Origin: Rhabdophis nuchalis
Lineage: Eukaryota; Chordata; Lepidosauria; Squamata; Natricidae
Reading direction: 5' to 3'
Assembly: GCA_039707465.1 (NCBI GenBank)
Contig: CM077648.1
Span: 70,823,619-70,887,618 of the forward strand
DNA length: 64,000 nt
Position 1 is the stretch's first letter; each line of letters opens with the position of its first letter. The notes below the pieces were generated by a model that did not search any database, was not told the DNA's origin, and worked only from the letters and a program-made list of their open reading frames with translations. The position numbers and the translations under genes were made by a program. Shown here in pieces: positions 21,690 through 32,185 of the stretch.

Positions 21690-22175
21690 CAACCACCAGA
21701 CGGCAATGCCGTGACCAGCAAAACCAACCTGCAAGCGACCTAACCACGAGACTCAAAACTGAACTGCCAGCAGTCCCTTGGTTCTAAAACAACCAACACA
21801 TCTTGACGAAAAGAGATGACCTTGCATGGAAGGGGACGAAACTCTATGTTCCAGAATCATTATGTACCCTAGTTCGCAAGGAGCCATGACGCCATACCGG
21901 CAGGCCACTTTGGGTTCCTAAAGACTTTGCACTTAGCCTAGAGGCAATTCTGGTGACCTGGCATAAAGAAAGATGTGGATAGTTATGTGAAAAGTTGCAC
22001 CATCTGCGCCACAATGAAGAGATGACTGGGAATACCCCCGACTGCTGCAAACGGTAACCAAGCCAACGAGACCATGGGAGGAGATCGCAATGGAGTTTAT
22101 AGTCAAGTTGCCAAAAAGTGGGGGAAACACGGTGATTTGGACTGCAATAGATCTGTTCTCCACAGACACACTTCA
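21690..22175 (+). pseudogene. Gypsy-A integrase, N-terminal part
   Basis: Across frames this reads the HHCC zinc domain (AGHFGFLKTLHLA, VDSYVKSCTICATMK) and the start of the catalytic core, including RPWEEIAMEFIVKLPKS and TVIWTAIDLFS with the first catalytic aspartate. L2-c/e interrupts it at about 22176. The core resumes at 33835. Confidence 0.75.
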
Positions 22176-22371
22176 TTTATTTATTTATTTTATTAAATTT
22201 ATATCCCGCCCTTCTCCTACAAAAGGACCCAGGGCGGCACACAGGTAAATTAAAACACAACGTACATAAATAGATCAATTAATAAAAACCAATTAAATTA
22301 AATTACCCAGTGCTAAAACATTTTAAAATTCTCTAATTAAAATTTATAACTAAAAAGTCCAGATTGGGTGT

Positions 22372-23080
22372 TTATCCTAGGCCGGCTTGTTGGAATAAAT
22401 GCGTTTTCAGACGCCAGCGGAAAAGGTGGAGGTCTGTGGTGGTACGGAGTTCAGGGGGCAGGTCGTTCCAGAGGGTTGGGCCCGCCACAGAGAAGGCCCT
22501 TCCCCTGGGTGTCGCCAACCGGCATTGCCCGGCCGACGGCACCCGGAGAAGACCCTCTCCCTGGGAGCCGATCGGTCGGAGGGATGTATGGGGCAGGATA
22601 CGGTCTCGCATGTAACTAGGCCCCGAGCCATGGAGGGCTTTAAAGATGGTCATTAACACCTTGAAGCGCACCCGAAAGGCCACAGGTAGCCAGTGCAGCT
22701 CGCGCAGGAGAGGTGTTACGTGGGACTGCCTTGTGGCTCCCATGACCACCCTGCGTTCTGGACTAGCTGTAACCTCTGAGTGCACCTCAAGGGGAGCCCC
22801 ATGTAGAGAGCGTTACAATAGTCCAGCCTAGATGTGAAATGTGAAATGTTTATTTATATACCGCTCCCTCTCGAGGGATGTCATGAGTGCTTGAGTGACT
22901 GTGCGGAGGGCAGCCCGATCCAGTAAGGGGCGCAATTGGCGAACCAAGCGTACCTGGTCCTCCATGGACAGCCGGGAATCCAGGAGGCCACCCAAATTGC
23001 GCGCCCTCCTCACAGGGGCCAATATTTCGCCCCCAATGGCCAGTGTTGGACTTAACTAGCTGAACCGAGGTGCCGGAAAC
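22372..23080 (-). pseudogene. L2-c/e ORF2, C-terminal part
   Basis: The minus-strand frames read NIGPCEEGAQFGWPPGFP (frameshifted) and [20 protein letters not shown], then [40 protein letters not shown] and FRWRLKTHLFQQAGLG to the stop at 22372. A short insertion at about 22833-22873 resembles the 3' end of another L2. Frameshifts make it nonfunctional. Confidence 0.75.
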
Positions 23081-23274
23081 CACAGCCACTCAGTCTTGGC
23101 AGGGTTGAGCTTGAGTTTATTACTACCCATCCAGACCAGTACGGCCTCCAAACAACGGGACATCACCTCAACGGCATCGTTGGGGTGGTTTGGGGTAGAT
23201 ATGTACAGCTGGGTGTCGTCAGCATACAGATGGTATTCTACCCCAAAACCACGGATGAGCTCGCCCAGCGGCTT

Positions 23275-25067
23275 AGTGAGGAGGGCCTAGTGGCTACATG
23301 GAATAGTGCGGCCACCGGGGCCTTGGACCGGGTTGCGCCTTTGCGGCCTCTCTTGCGGCAGCGAACCACCCAGGCTCCCTGGTTTACCGAGGAGCTGAGG
23401 GCGATGAAGCGCCACAAGAGACGCCTAGAGAGCAGGTGGAGATCGTCACGCTCTGAATCTGACCGAACACAGGTGAGAGCCCATTTACGGACTTACCTTG
23501 TGGCGTTAAGAGTGGCCAAGCGTCAGTATTGTGCCACTCTTATTGCGTCCACGGATAACCGCCCTGCCGCCCTATTTGGGGTAACCCGCTCCCTCCTTCA
23601 ACAGAGGCCGCGGGAAGCCCCTTTGCAGGGTAGAGCAGAGGAATTTGGGGAGTATCTGCAGGACAAAATCGCTCAGATTCGGAGCGAGATGGTCCCCACT
23701 AGTGATCCGGAGGGGACGTCGGAGGCGGGTCTTGAGGTTCCATTCTGGGAGGAGTTTGACTCTGTTACTTCCGACGATATGGACAGGTTGCGTAGGCGAC
23801 TGCGAGCTACCACATGTTTACTGGACCCGTGTCCCTCCTGGCTTGTACTGGCATCCTGGGAGGTTACACGAGACTGGCTCCAGGAGGTTGTCAACGCTTC
23901 TCTTAGCGAGGATTTCTTGCCTGCCTCCCTTAAAGAGGTGATGGTGAGACCCCTCTTGAAGAAGCCCTCTCTGGACCCAGCTTTATTAGTCAACTATCGT
24001 CCCATCTCCAACCTTTGCTTTCTGGCGAAGGTTGTTGAGAGTGTGGTGGCACAACAGTTTCCACGCCACTTGGAGGAAATTGATTATCTGGACCCGCGCC
24101 AGTCCGGCTTCCGGCCCGGTCACAGCACGGAGACGGCATTGGTCGCGTTGGTGGATGATCTCTGGAGGGCCAGAGATGGGGGTTGTTCCTCCATCCTGGT
24201 CCTATTAGACCTCTCGGCGGCTTTTGATACCATCGACCATGGTATCCTATTGCATCGACTGGAGGGGTTGGGGGTGAGGGGCACTGTTTTGCGGTGGTTC
24301 TCCTCCTACCTCTCTGGTTGAGCGCAATTTGTGTTGGCAGGGGGACAGAGGTCGACCTCGAGGCCGCTCACTTGTGGGGTGCCACAAGGGTCGGTCCTCT
24401 CGCCCCTCCTGTTCAATGCATATATGAAGCCGCTGGGCGAGATCATACGTGGGTTTAGGGTAGATTACCATCTGTACGCGGATGACACCCAGCTGTACAT
24501 CTCTACCCCAAACCACCCCAACGATGCCGTCGAAGTGATGTCCCGGTGTCTGGAAGCCGTACGGATCTGGATGGGAAGTAACAGACTCAAGCTCAACCCG
24601 TCCAAGACTGAGTGGCTGTGGCTACCGGCGCCCCGGTTCAACCAGTTGATTCCATCACTGGCCATTGGGGGCGAACATCTGGCCCCCGTGGATCGGGTAC
24701 GCAATTTGGGCGTCCTTCTAGATGCCCGGCTGTCAATGGATGACCATTTGACAGCCGTGGCAAGGGGGGCGTTTTACCAGGTTCGCCTGGTGTGCCAATT
24801 GCGTCCCCTATTGGACCGGGACGCCCTTCGCACAGTCACTTATGCGCTTGTAACGTCCCGTCTAGACTACTGCAACGCTCTCTACATGGGGCTCCCCTTG
24901 AGATGCACCCGAAGGCTGCAGTTGGTTCAGAATGCGGCCGCGCGGGCAGTTTCAGGAGTCTCTAGATACTCCCACGTAACACCTCTCCTGCGCGAGCTGC
25001 ACTGGCTGCCTGTGGCTTTTCGGGTGCGTTTCAAGGTGTTGATTATCATCTTCAAAGCGCTCCATGG
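23275..25067 (+). pseudogene. L2-d ORF2 fragment: linker and reverse transcriptase, one nonsense codon
   Basis: The frame is open from 23275 to a single TGA at 24319-24321, then continues in the same frame. Motifs are [73 protein letters not shown] and [18 protein letters not shown]. The stop replaces a basic residue seen in the SGRSQFV of copy a, so a CpG-type CGA to TGA change is likely. The frame is interrupted by HAL1-D at 25068 and resumes at 27073 to LAGLA (27328). Confidence 0.85.
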
Positions 25068-27058
25068 TGGTTTTCCGGTTCCGGCTCCTGCGGCGACGGG
25101 CCTAGCGCTCACTCACCGCTTTGTTTCTTCTTCTGCCCCCCAACGGGGGCGAGACTCCTCTTGTTTGAGGGTCTCCCGTAGGGCCGGCTCGTCGGGGGGC
25201 ACCCCCCTCCCACGGCGGTGGAGGAAGTGGCTCCCAGCGCGGCTCAGGTGAGGGAGAACATGCTAGCGGGGGGTTCTCCCTTCGCCTAAGGAAGACGGCG
25301 CCATTCATAACAATGAGGAGGGCTGATCGGCTCAGTCGGAAGGACTCCCGAGGCTTCAGCTGCGAGGAGTGAGTTTTTAAAAAACTTTTTTTTCTGCTGC
25401 CAGCCAGGCTGAACGGACTGGGAGGGGGGTGTTTATTTTAAAAAAAAAAAACCCTCGGATTTAAGCGGCACGTTAAAATGGCTTCTCTGCAAAGATAAAG
25501 CGGAAACTTTCACTCCGGACGGTCTTTAACAAGGGAAAGTGGAATGTGACTTTCTGCAACATTGTTTCTAGGTCTGGCTGAGTAAAAAGAAATTCTTATT
25601 TTGCTACTCTCTCCCTCTGGCTCTGAGATGGGCGGTGGAAGTGGCTTCTCTTTGTGCCTGCCTGACTATTTCAACTAAGGAAAATTTCCAGCGTCTCTTT
25701 GAAAGCAGGACTCTCTCTGGATTTTTGAAAAAAAAATTTTCTTGATGGATTTGTGATCTCTTCTTTGGAATACCTTCGTTATTACTATTTGCTGATTTGG
25801 GAAATTGTGTCTCTTTTGGTTTCTGAATTGTTTGCAACTTCACAGCCCTGAATTGAACTGAGCTCCTGATCTGCCCCACCAGCCCCACCCGGAAAACGCC
25901 ATATTGGTGGCACTGACTCTAACTTTTAACCATGGCACAAGAAGCAGCACTTGTAAATTTGGAACAAAGGATGGCTTCTCTTGAAACCTCTATGCAAACT
26001 TTGATATCAGAAATAAAGGCCCAGAGGGCTGAAAATAGTACTTTCAAAAAGGAGCTATTGGATACCCGGAAGCAAGTGTTGGAGAATACACAGAAGAATG
26101 AAGAATTGGAAGGAGGGCTGGAGGGGGCTAAGGGAGAGATTAAAAATGTTTCTAATGAGGTGGGGGAAATAAATGGGCATGTGTCTAGGATAGATATGGA
26201 AAGAATGACATATTTTTTGAGATTTCAGAATGTTCTTGAGGAGTCTGGTGAATGCCTGCCTGATCTTATGAGTACAATTTTAGCAGACTATTTACAAAAA
26301 CCTAAGGATGAGATCAGGGGGGACATTGACCTAGCCTATAGAATTAATTCTGCATATGCCAGGATGAATGAAGTGCCTAGAGAGATACATGTGAAATTTG
26401 TTAGAAGGTCAACCAGAGAGGAAATCCTGAAAGCGCAGAGAGAGAAACCTTTAACTTATCAACGAGAAACGGTCACTATCTTGAAGCAGATCCCTAGAAA
26501 AATTAGAGATTCAAGAAGGAAATTTTCCTTCTTGTCTAAAACCTTGTTTGATCACGGGATTTGGTTCAAGTGGATGACACCTGAAGGGATGCTGGTGTTC
26601 TGGGAAGGAGGAAGAGTGAGGATTAAAACAGTTGCTGAGGCGGAAGCCTTTCTTAAAAAACATTCCTCTGCCCTGGGGGAAGATCCAGGGGGGACGGAGG
26701 GGGCCACGGCCCCGCCCGCGGGGGGCCAGGGAGGAGAGAAAGAAGATACAATAGCCAAAAGACTTAGATCAAAAAAATAACTTTGCCTTGATTTTTCTTG
26801 AACAATTTTGCATAATACTTCTATCCGGACTTTTTGTAAATGTCTGACAGCATGAAAGGGAGAATTTAGGTAAATGTACTTGCTTTCATCTTGTAGTGGT
26901 ATGGAAAATGTTTTCTATGTTAACTTTTTTAATGTGTATTTTGAGGTCTCGGTAGGTCCGACGACTCTGACGTGAATGCTCTCAAAATTTCTTTGTAACC
27001 ATTACTCTATCCTGTTAAAAAATGTAAAACCAATAAAACTTTTTCAATATAAAAAAAA
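25068..27058 (+). mobile_element. HAL1-like ORF1-only L1 element, copy D (full length, intact ORF1)
   Basis: The duplication aaagcgctccatgg at 25054-25067 and 27059-27072 fixes both ends, and the L2-d frame resumes exactly after it. The element is 1991 bp: a GC-rich 5'UTR of 864 bp, one ORF of 282 codons, and a 278-bp 3'UTR ending 'accaataaaactttttcaat' plus poly(A). There is no endonuclease or RT. The intact ORF suggests that this is the youngest insertion of the window, consistent with its position at the innermost level of the nest. Confidence 0.92.
25932..26780 (+). CDS. L1-type ORF1 protein of HAL1-like copy D, intact
   Basis: This encodes a 282-residue RNA-binding ORF1p of the L1 type. 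Residues 1-85 form a heptad-rich coiled coil (trimerisation). Residues 90-185 are RRM-like (RMTYFLRFQNV at 91-101, EVPREIHVKFVRRSTREEIL at 147-166). Residues 190-245 are the C-terminal domain (FSFLSKTLFDHGIWFKWMTP, EGMLVFWEGGRVRIK, EAEAFLKKHSS). The tail is short and ends in a basic KRLRSKK. ATG 25932 is the first in frame after a stop-rich leader (accATGg, good Kozak context). Usual L1 ORF1p is about 300-400 residues. The protein probably acts in cis on the element RNA, with L1 ORF2p supplied in trans (inference). Confidence 0.9.
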   Translation: MAQEAALVNLEQRMASLETSMQTLISEIKAQRAENSTFKKELLDTRKQVLENTQKNEELEGGLEGAKGEIKNVSNEVGEINGHVSRIDMERMTYFLRFQNVLEESGECLPDLMSTILADYLQKPKDEIRGDIDLAYRINSAYARMNEVPREIHVKFVRRSTREEILKAQREKPLTYQRETVTILKQIPRKIRDSRRKFSFLSKTLFDHGIWFKWMTPEGMLVFWEGGRVRIKTVAEAEAFLKKHSSALGEDPGGTEGATAPPAGGQGGEKEDTIAKRLRSKK

Positions 27059-27553
27059 AAAGCGCTCCATGGCACAGGACCTAGTTATTTGCGGGATCGC
27101 ATCCTGCCCCATACATCCCTTCGGCCGATTCGCTCACACAGAGAGGGACTTCTCTGGGTGCCGTCCACCAGGCTGTGCCAGCGGGCGACGTCCAGGGGAA
27201 GGGCCTTCTCCGTGGCGGGCCCGACCCTCTGGAACGACCTTCCCCCTGACATTAGAACGACCACGGATCTCCGCTCCTTCCGCCAGAAACTCAAAACCCA
27301 CTTGTTTCATCTGGCCGGTCTGGCCTAATTCCAGCTTTCCCACCTCAGTCTGCATTTTTAAATTTTCTGATTTGGTTTTAGGGTTAAGTTTTTAATTTTT
27401 ATAAATTTGTACAGGGGTCTATTTAATTCGATTTTAGTTTTATGTATTATTTATTGTAATGGTTTTAATTTTTACCTGTACACCGCCACGAGTCCCTTTG
27501 GGGAGAGGGGGCGATCTAGAAGTCCAATAAATTCAATTCAATTCAATTCAATT

Positions 27554-27997
27554 CATATAGGTGTTCAACAGGAGGGGCGAGAGGATCGATCCCTGAGGAA
27601 CCCCGCATATCAGGGGTCTCGGGGCTGACCTCTGCCCTCCTGCCAACACACATTGCGACCGACCAGAGAGGTAGGATGAGAACCACCGTAACACAGTGCC
27701 TCTCACCCCCAACCCCCCCCCCAGTCAGTATAATAAGATACCATGGTTGATGGTATCAAAAGCCGCTGAGAGGTCTAATAGGACCAGGATAGAGGAACAT
27801 CCTCTATCCCGTGCCCTCCAGAGATCATCCACCAACGCGACCAATGCTGTCTCGGTGCTGTGACCGGGACAGAAGCCGGACTGGCGTGGGTCTAGATAAT
27901 CAATTTCCTCCAGGTGCCGAGGAAACTGTTGAGCCACAACACTCTCTACAACCTTCGCTAAAAAGTGAAGGTTGGAGACCGGACGGTAGTTATCCAA
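27554..27997 (-). pseudogene. L2-c/e ORF2, central RT part
   Basis: The minus strand reads [40 protein letters not shown] and [18 protein letters not shown] (RT motif A), then a frameshifted GVPQGS-type region up to the junction with L2-d. It continues upstream at 33669-33834 beyond the L1 insertion. Confidence 0.8.
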
Positions 27998-28445
27998 TAA
28001 TGCTGGGTCCAGGGAAGGCTTCTTTTTTTTTATTTATTTATTGAAAAAGTTTTATTCAAACAGGTTTTCCCCCTTTTTGCCCCCCCAGCATATAATATAA
28101 ATCACATACAAATAGTATACCCCTCCCCTCCCCCCATCTTAGGATAAATTTCTCATTCATATATTATACCCCCTCGCCTCCCGGCAAACATAGTATAAAT
28201 TTCTCTTAATATATCAATCTCCCCTTAACACCATCTTCTAATTTAATTAAACATATATAAATCATGGTATAACCGTATCCCATTATTCCCATCGCTATAT
28301 TAGTTATCCACATATATTTCCCCACCCTCAACCCTAACCCTCCCCCACCTCAATCCCACCCCCCTGACTTCCGCTATACACCACTCTAATAATTCCAAGC
28401 ATCCCAAATATTATTTACTCTGTTCACCTATCAATCTAAACATTC

Positions 28446-31400
28446 TTACCTAAAGGCTACATGGTATTTCCTAGTCTGGTATTTATTCTGTATATAATCA
28501 ATCCATTTTGCCCATTCCTGTGCATAATTCTCCTGCTTCTGATCTTTTAAGAAAGCTGAAATTTTTGCCATTTCCGCAAACCCCGCCACTTTCTGAATCC
28601 ATTGATCAATTGTCGGTAAAAAATCTTTCTTCCAATGTTGAGCAATCAACAATCTAGCTGCTGTAACCATATACAAAAACAATTTTGTTTCCCCTTTAGT
28701 AAAATCCTTAGTTATACCCAATAGAAACATTTGCGGAGTAAATTGTATTCTTTTCTTAAATACATTTTGCATAACCCACCATATTTTTATCCAAAAGGCT
28801 TTAACCTTATTGCAAGTCCACCATACGTGAAAAAAAGTAGCATCTAAGCACCCGCACCTCCAACATTTTGGTTGAGTATTAGGATACATACATGATAATT
28901 TCTTAGGATCCAAATACCATCTATAAAACATTTTATAAAAGTTCTCCCTTAAATTTTGTGACTGCGTGAATTTAACATTCTGGACCCATATTTTTTCCCA
29001 CGTATCCAACATAACCGATTCATCGAAGTTCTGAGCCCATTTAATCATGCAATCCTTGACCAATTCACTTTCTGAGTCCCTTTCTAACAATACATTATAT
29101 ATTCTTTTAACATGTTTTGGGCCAGTCTCTTTTATCTGCTTGATCAGTTCCACTTCTTTATCCATAAAGCCGACCCTGCAATCTTCTTTCCATCTCTTCT
29201 GTAACTGTATGTAATGTAACCAATTTAAAGTAATTCCTACGTCCAACAGTTGTTCCAGAGTTTTCAACTGCCATTCGACCCCGTCGAAAATAAGCACATC
29301 TTTATATAAACACCCCCCGAGTGACTTATTATTTGTAATCCACATGGTGTCTGCAAGATCCAACCAAAGCGGTATTTTATAATCCCAATTGGGCCGGTGC
29401 TTCTTCCATATTCTCATCAAGGCACTTCGGAGAACGTGATTGTTAAACGCTTTATCCACCTTATCTTCATAAAAAAGATATGCATGCCATCCCAAAACAA
29501 GGTCATGACCTTCTATATTCAATAGTTCAGTTTTTGTTTTCCCAAACCAATCTGCCATATACGTCAATGCCACCGCTTCATAATACAATCGAAGGTTTGG
29601 GAGTCTAAGGCCACCTCTTTCACGAGTATCTTGCATAATCTTCATCTTTACTCTCGGTTTTTTCTCCTTCCAAACAAATTTATTTAATGTTGCTTGCCAT
29701 TCTAACAAAATTTTATCTGATTTAAGCACCGGTATCATCTGGAATAAGAAAATGAATCTAGGTAGAATATTCATTTTAATTGCTGAGATCCTTCCAAGCA
29801 AAGATAGTTGTAGCTTTTTCCAAACTTGAAGGTCCTTCTGTATCTTTTGCCACAACACTTCATAATTATTTGAAAAAAGTTTTGTATTTAATTCTGCAAT
29901 TTGTATTCCTAAGTATTTGACTTTAGAAACTATTTCGAAACCTGCCAAGCTTGCAAGTCTCTTTCTTTGAGTCTCTGGCATATTTTTAACCATCATTTTC
30001 GTTTTATTTTGATTCAGTCTAAACCCAGACACCATGCCAAATTCTGCTATGATATTTTTCATCTGAATTATTGAGTTCAACGGATGTGAGAGGGTAACAA
30101 CCAGATCATCAGCAAATGCCCTAGTTCTGTATTCCTTTTGCCTAATAATTATACCACTTAAAGAGTTTGAGTCCCGAATTGTATTCAACAAGACTTCCAG
30201 AGTTAAAATAAATAACAATGGAGATAACGGGCAACCTTGTCTTGTACCTTTTTGTATCTCGAAAATTGTAGACAGATTTCCATTGATAATAAGTTGTGCA
30301 TTTTGTTCCTGGTAAATTGCTCCAATCGCTTGTCGAAATCGTGGTCCCATATCCATCTTTTCCAAAGTCTTGGTTAGAAAATTCCAGTTCACTCGATCGA
30401 AGGCTTTCTCCGCATCCAAGAAGACCAGCACTGCAGAGATCTGCTTATTCTTATCAAGATAGTCAATTAAATCTATAAGTTGCCTTACATTCTCCTTCAT
30501 GTGTCTACCTTCAATAAATCCTGCTTGGTCATAGTGAATAACCTCTTGGATAACTGGCATCAATCTGTTGGCGAGTACTTTAGCAAATATTTTATAATCT
30601 GTGTTTAGAAGAGATATCGGTCTGTAATCCTCTGGTTTCTTAGGGCCGTCTTTGTCTTTGGGTATCAATGATATAAAAGCCGCTTTCCATGAAAAAGGTA
30701 TTTTACCTCCTTGCTGTATATTGCAAAATAGTTCTGTAAGATATTCAATCATTTCCAATTGTAAAGTTTTATAGTAGATTGCAGTCAAACCATCAGTCCC
30801 TGCAGCCTTGGCTAATTTAAGTTGGTTTATAGCTAGAGTAATCTCGTCCACAGTTATCAAACGTTCCAAATTTGCCTTTTGAAGCACAGATATTTTAGCA
30901 ACCCTTTTTCCTTCCAGAAAATCATCTATTGACTTATTCTGTATATTATCCTGTAAATATAACTTAGTGTAATAGTCCACAAATGATTTTTAATCAAATC
31001 CTGTTGATATACCGTTTTCCCTCCATATTCAATTCTATTAATAATTCTCTTATTCGTATTATTTCTCAAGGTGTAGCCCAACCACCTACCAGGTTTGTTA
31101 GCATTAGCAAATGTGTTATGTTTGGCAAATTGTAAGTTGGTTGCTGTTTGTTCTGATATAAGCATTTGAAATTGATCTTTCAGCAGCTTTATCGCCATCT
31201 GAAGTGCCGCATCTTTTGGGGTTGCTATAAGTAACTGCTCCTTTTTTTAAATTTCATTTTCCAATTCCATTCTCTTTTTCTGTCTGCTTTGTTTATGTTT
31301 AAAATTCATATGTATCAGGACCCCATGCATATAAGCTTTACTTGCATCCCATACTATTTCAATAGGAGTACCTTTATTCATATTAAAACAAAAAAATTCC

Positions 31401-32185
31401 TTCATGTGTTTTTTAAGTTCATCAACATTTTTTTCATATCTAAATAAATTTTCATTTACTCTCCATGACCTTCTTAACCTCTTCCCTAGTTCAATCTCTA
31501 ACCACACCGGGCTATGATCAGTTAGTGTCCTGGGGAATATCTTAGTTTTCTTAGCTTTAGGAAGTAAATCCGGTGTTAACAAAAAAAAATCAATCCTTGA
31601 GAAAGATTTATGCCTATCTGAATAAAAAGAAAAATCCATCTCATTTGGATGTTGTATCCTCCAGATGCCTTTTAGTTCCAAGTCATCTTGTAAATAAAAA
31701 AAAAACCTGTGGTAATTTGGTAGTAACTTTAGTCATTGTTCTCTTGTCTATCCTTGGAGAGATCACTCCATTCCAATCTCCCATAATTAAAATACTCTTA
31801 AAATTCCAATCCAAAATTTTTAAGTGAAGCATCCTATAAAAGCTTTCTTGTTGTTGATTAGGTGCATATATTCCTACCACCAAAATAGGACCAAAATCTG
31901 TATCAAGTTCAATTGCTATATATCTACCACTATCATCCGCCTCTATAATTTTAGCTGAGAATCTTTTGTTTATATATATCACCACTCCATTTTTCTTTAC
32001 CAAACTAGAGGCTGCATAAAATGTTCCCAATCTTGGATTCATTAAATACTTCTGATCCTGCAGCCTAATATGAGTTTGTTGAAGGCAGACCAAATCATTA
32101 TTAAATTGCTTCAAATAATAAAATATTTTTTCCCTTTTTGTGGAGAATTCAATCCATTCACATTCCAGGATAATAGTTTAAACAT
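28446..32185 (-). pseudogene. L1 ORF2 (endonuclease, reverse transcriptase, Cys-rich end), frameshifted
   Basis: ORF2 starts at ATG 32185-32183 (MFKLLSWNVNGLNSP). Endonuclease motifs follow: DLVCLQQTHI, ILIMGDWNGVISP, FSRIDFFLLT and LTDHSPVWLEIE. The RT region lies in an 844-codon open frame (30980-28446) with GTDGLTAIYYK, DYRPISLLNTDYKIFAKVLA, VFLDAEKAFDRVNW, RQGCPLSPLLFILTLE and FADDLVVTL (the catalytic box is FADD). A C-terminal zinc-like motif CWRCGCLDATFFHVWWTC follows. The total of about 1246 codons is near the usual L1 ORF2 length. Frame breaks lie near 32112, 31683, 31200-31250 and 30930-30980, mostly at A/T runs. Confidence 0.9.

Larger units (their letters stand above)
23275..27553 (+). 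mobile_element. L2 LINE, copy d (5'-truncated, host of HAL1-like copy D)
   Basis: A plus-strand L2 runs from the endonuclease-RT linker (EEGLVATWNSAATGALDRVA) to its 3' end. It is interrupted at 25068-27058 by HAL1-D. The 3'UTR ends 'caccgccacgagtccctttg' followed by an (ATTCA)n tail at 27526-27553. It lies head to head with the 3' half of L2-c/e, giving a long inverted arrangement. Its reading frame is nearly intact. Confidence 0.9.

Noticed and set aside
22176..25067. Head-to-head L2 arrangement read as a single twin-primed (5'-inverted) insertion
   Set aside because: Both parts have their own 3' ends, and the left piece continues beyond 27554 as an interrupted element, so it is one L2 inserted in another.
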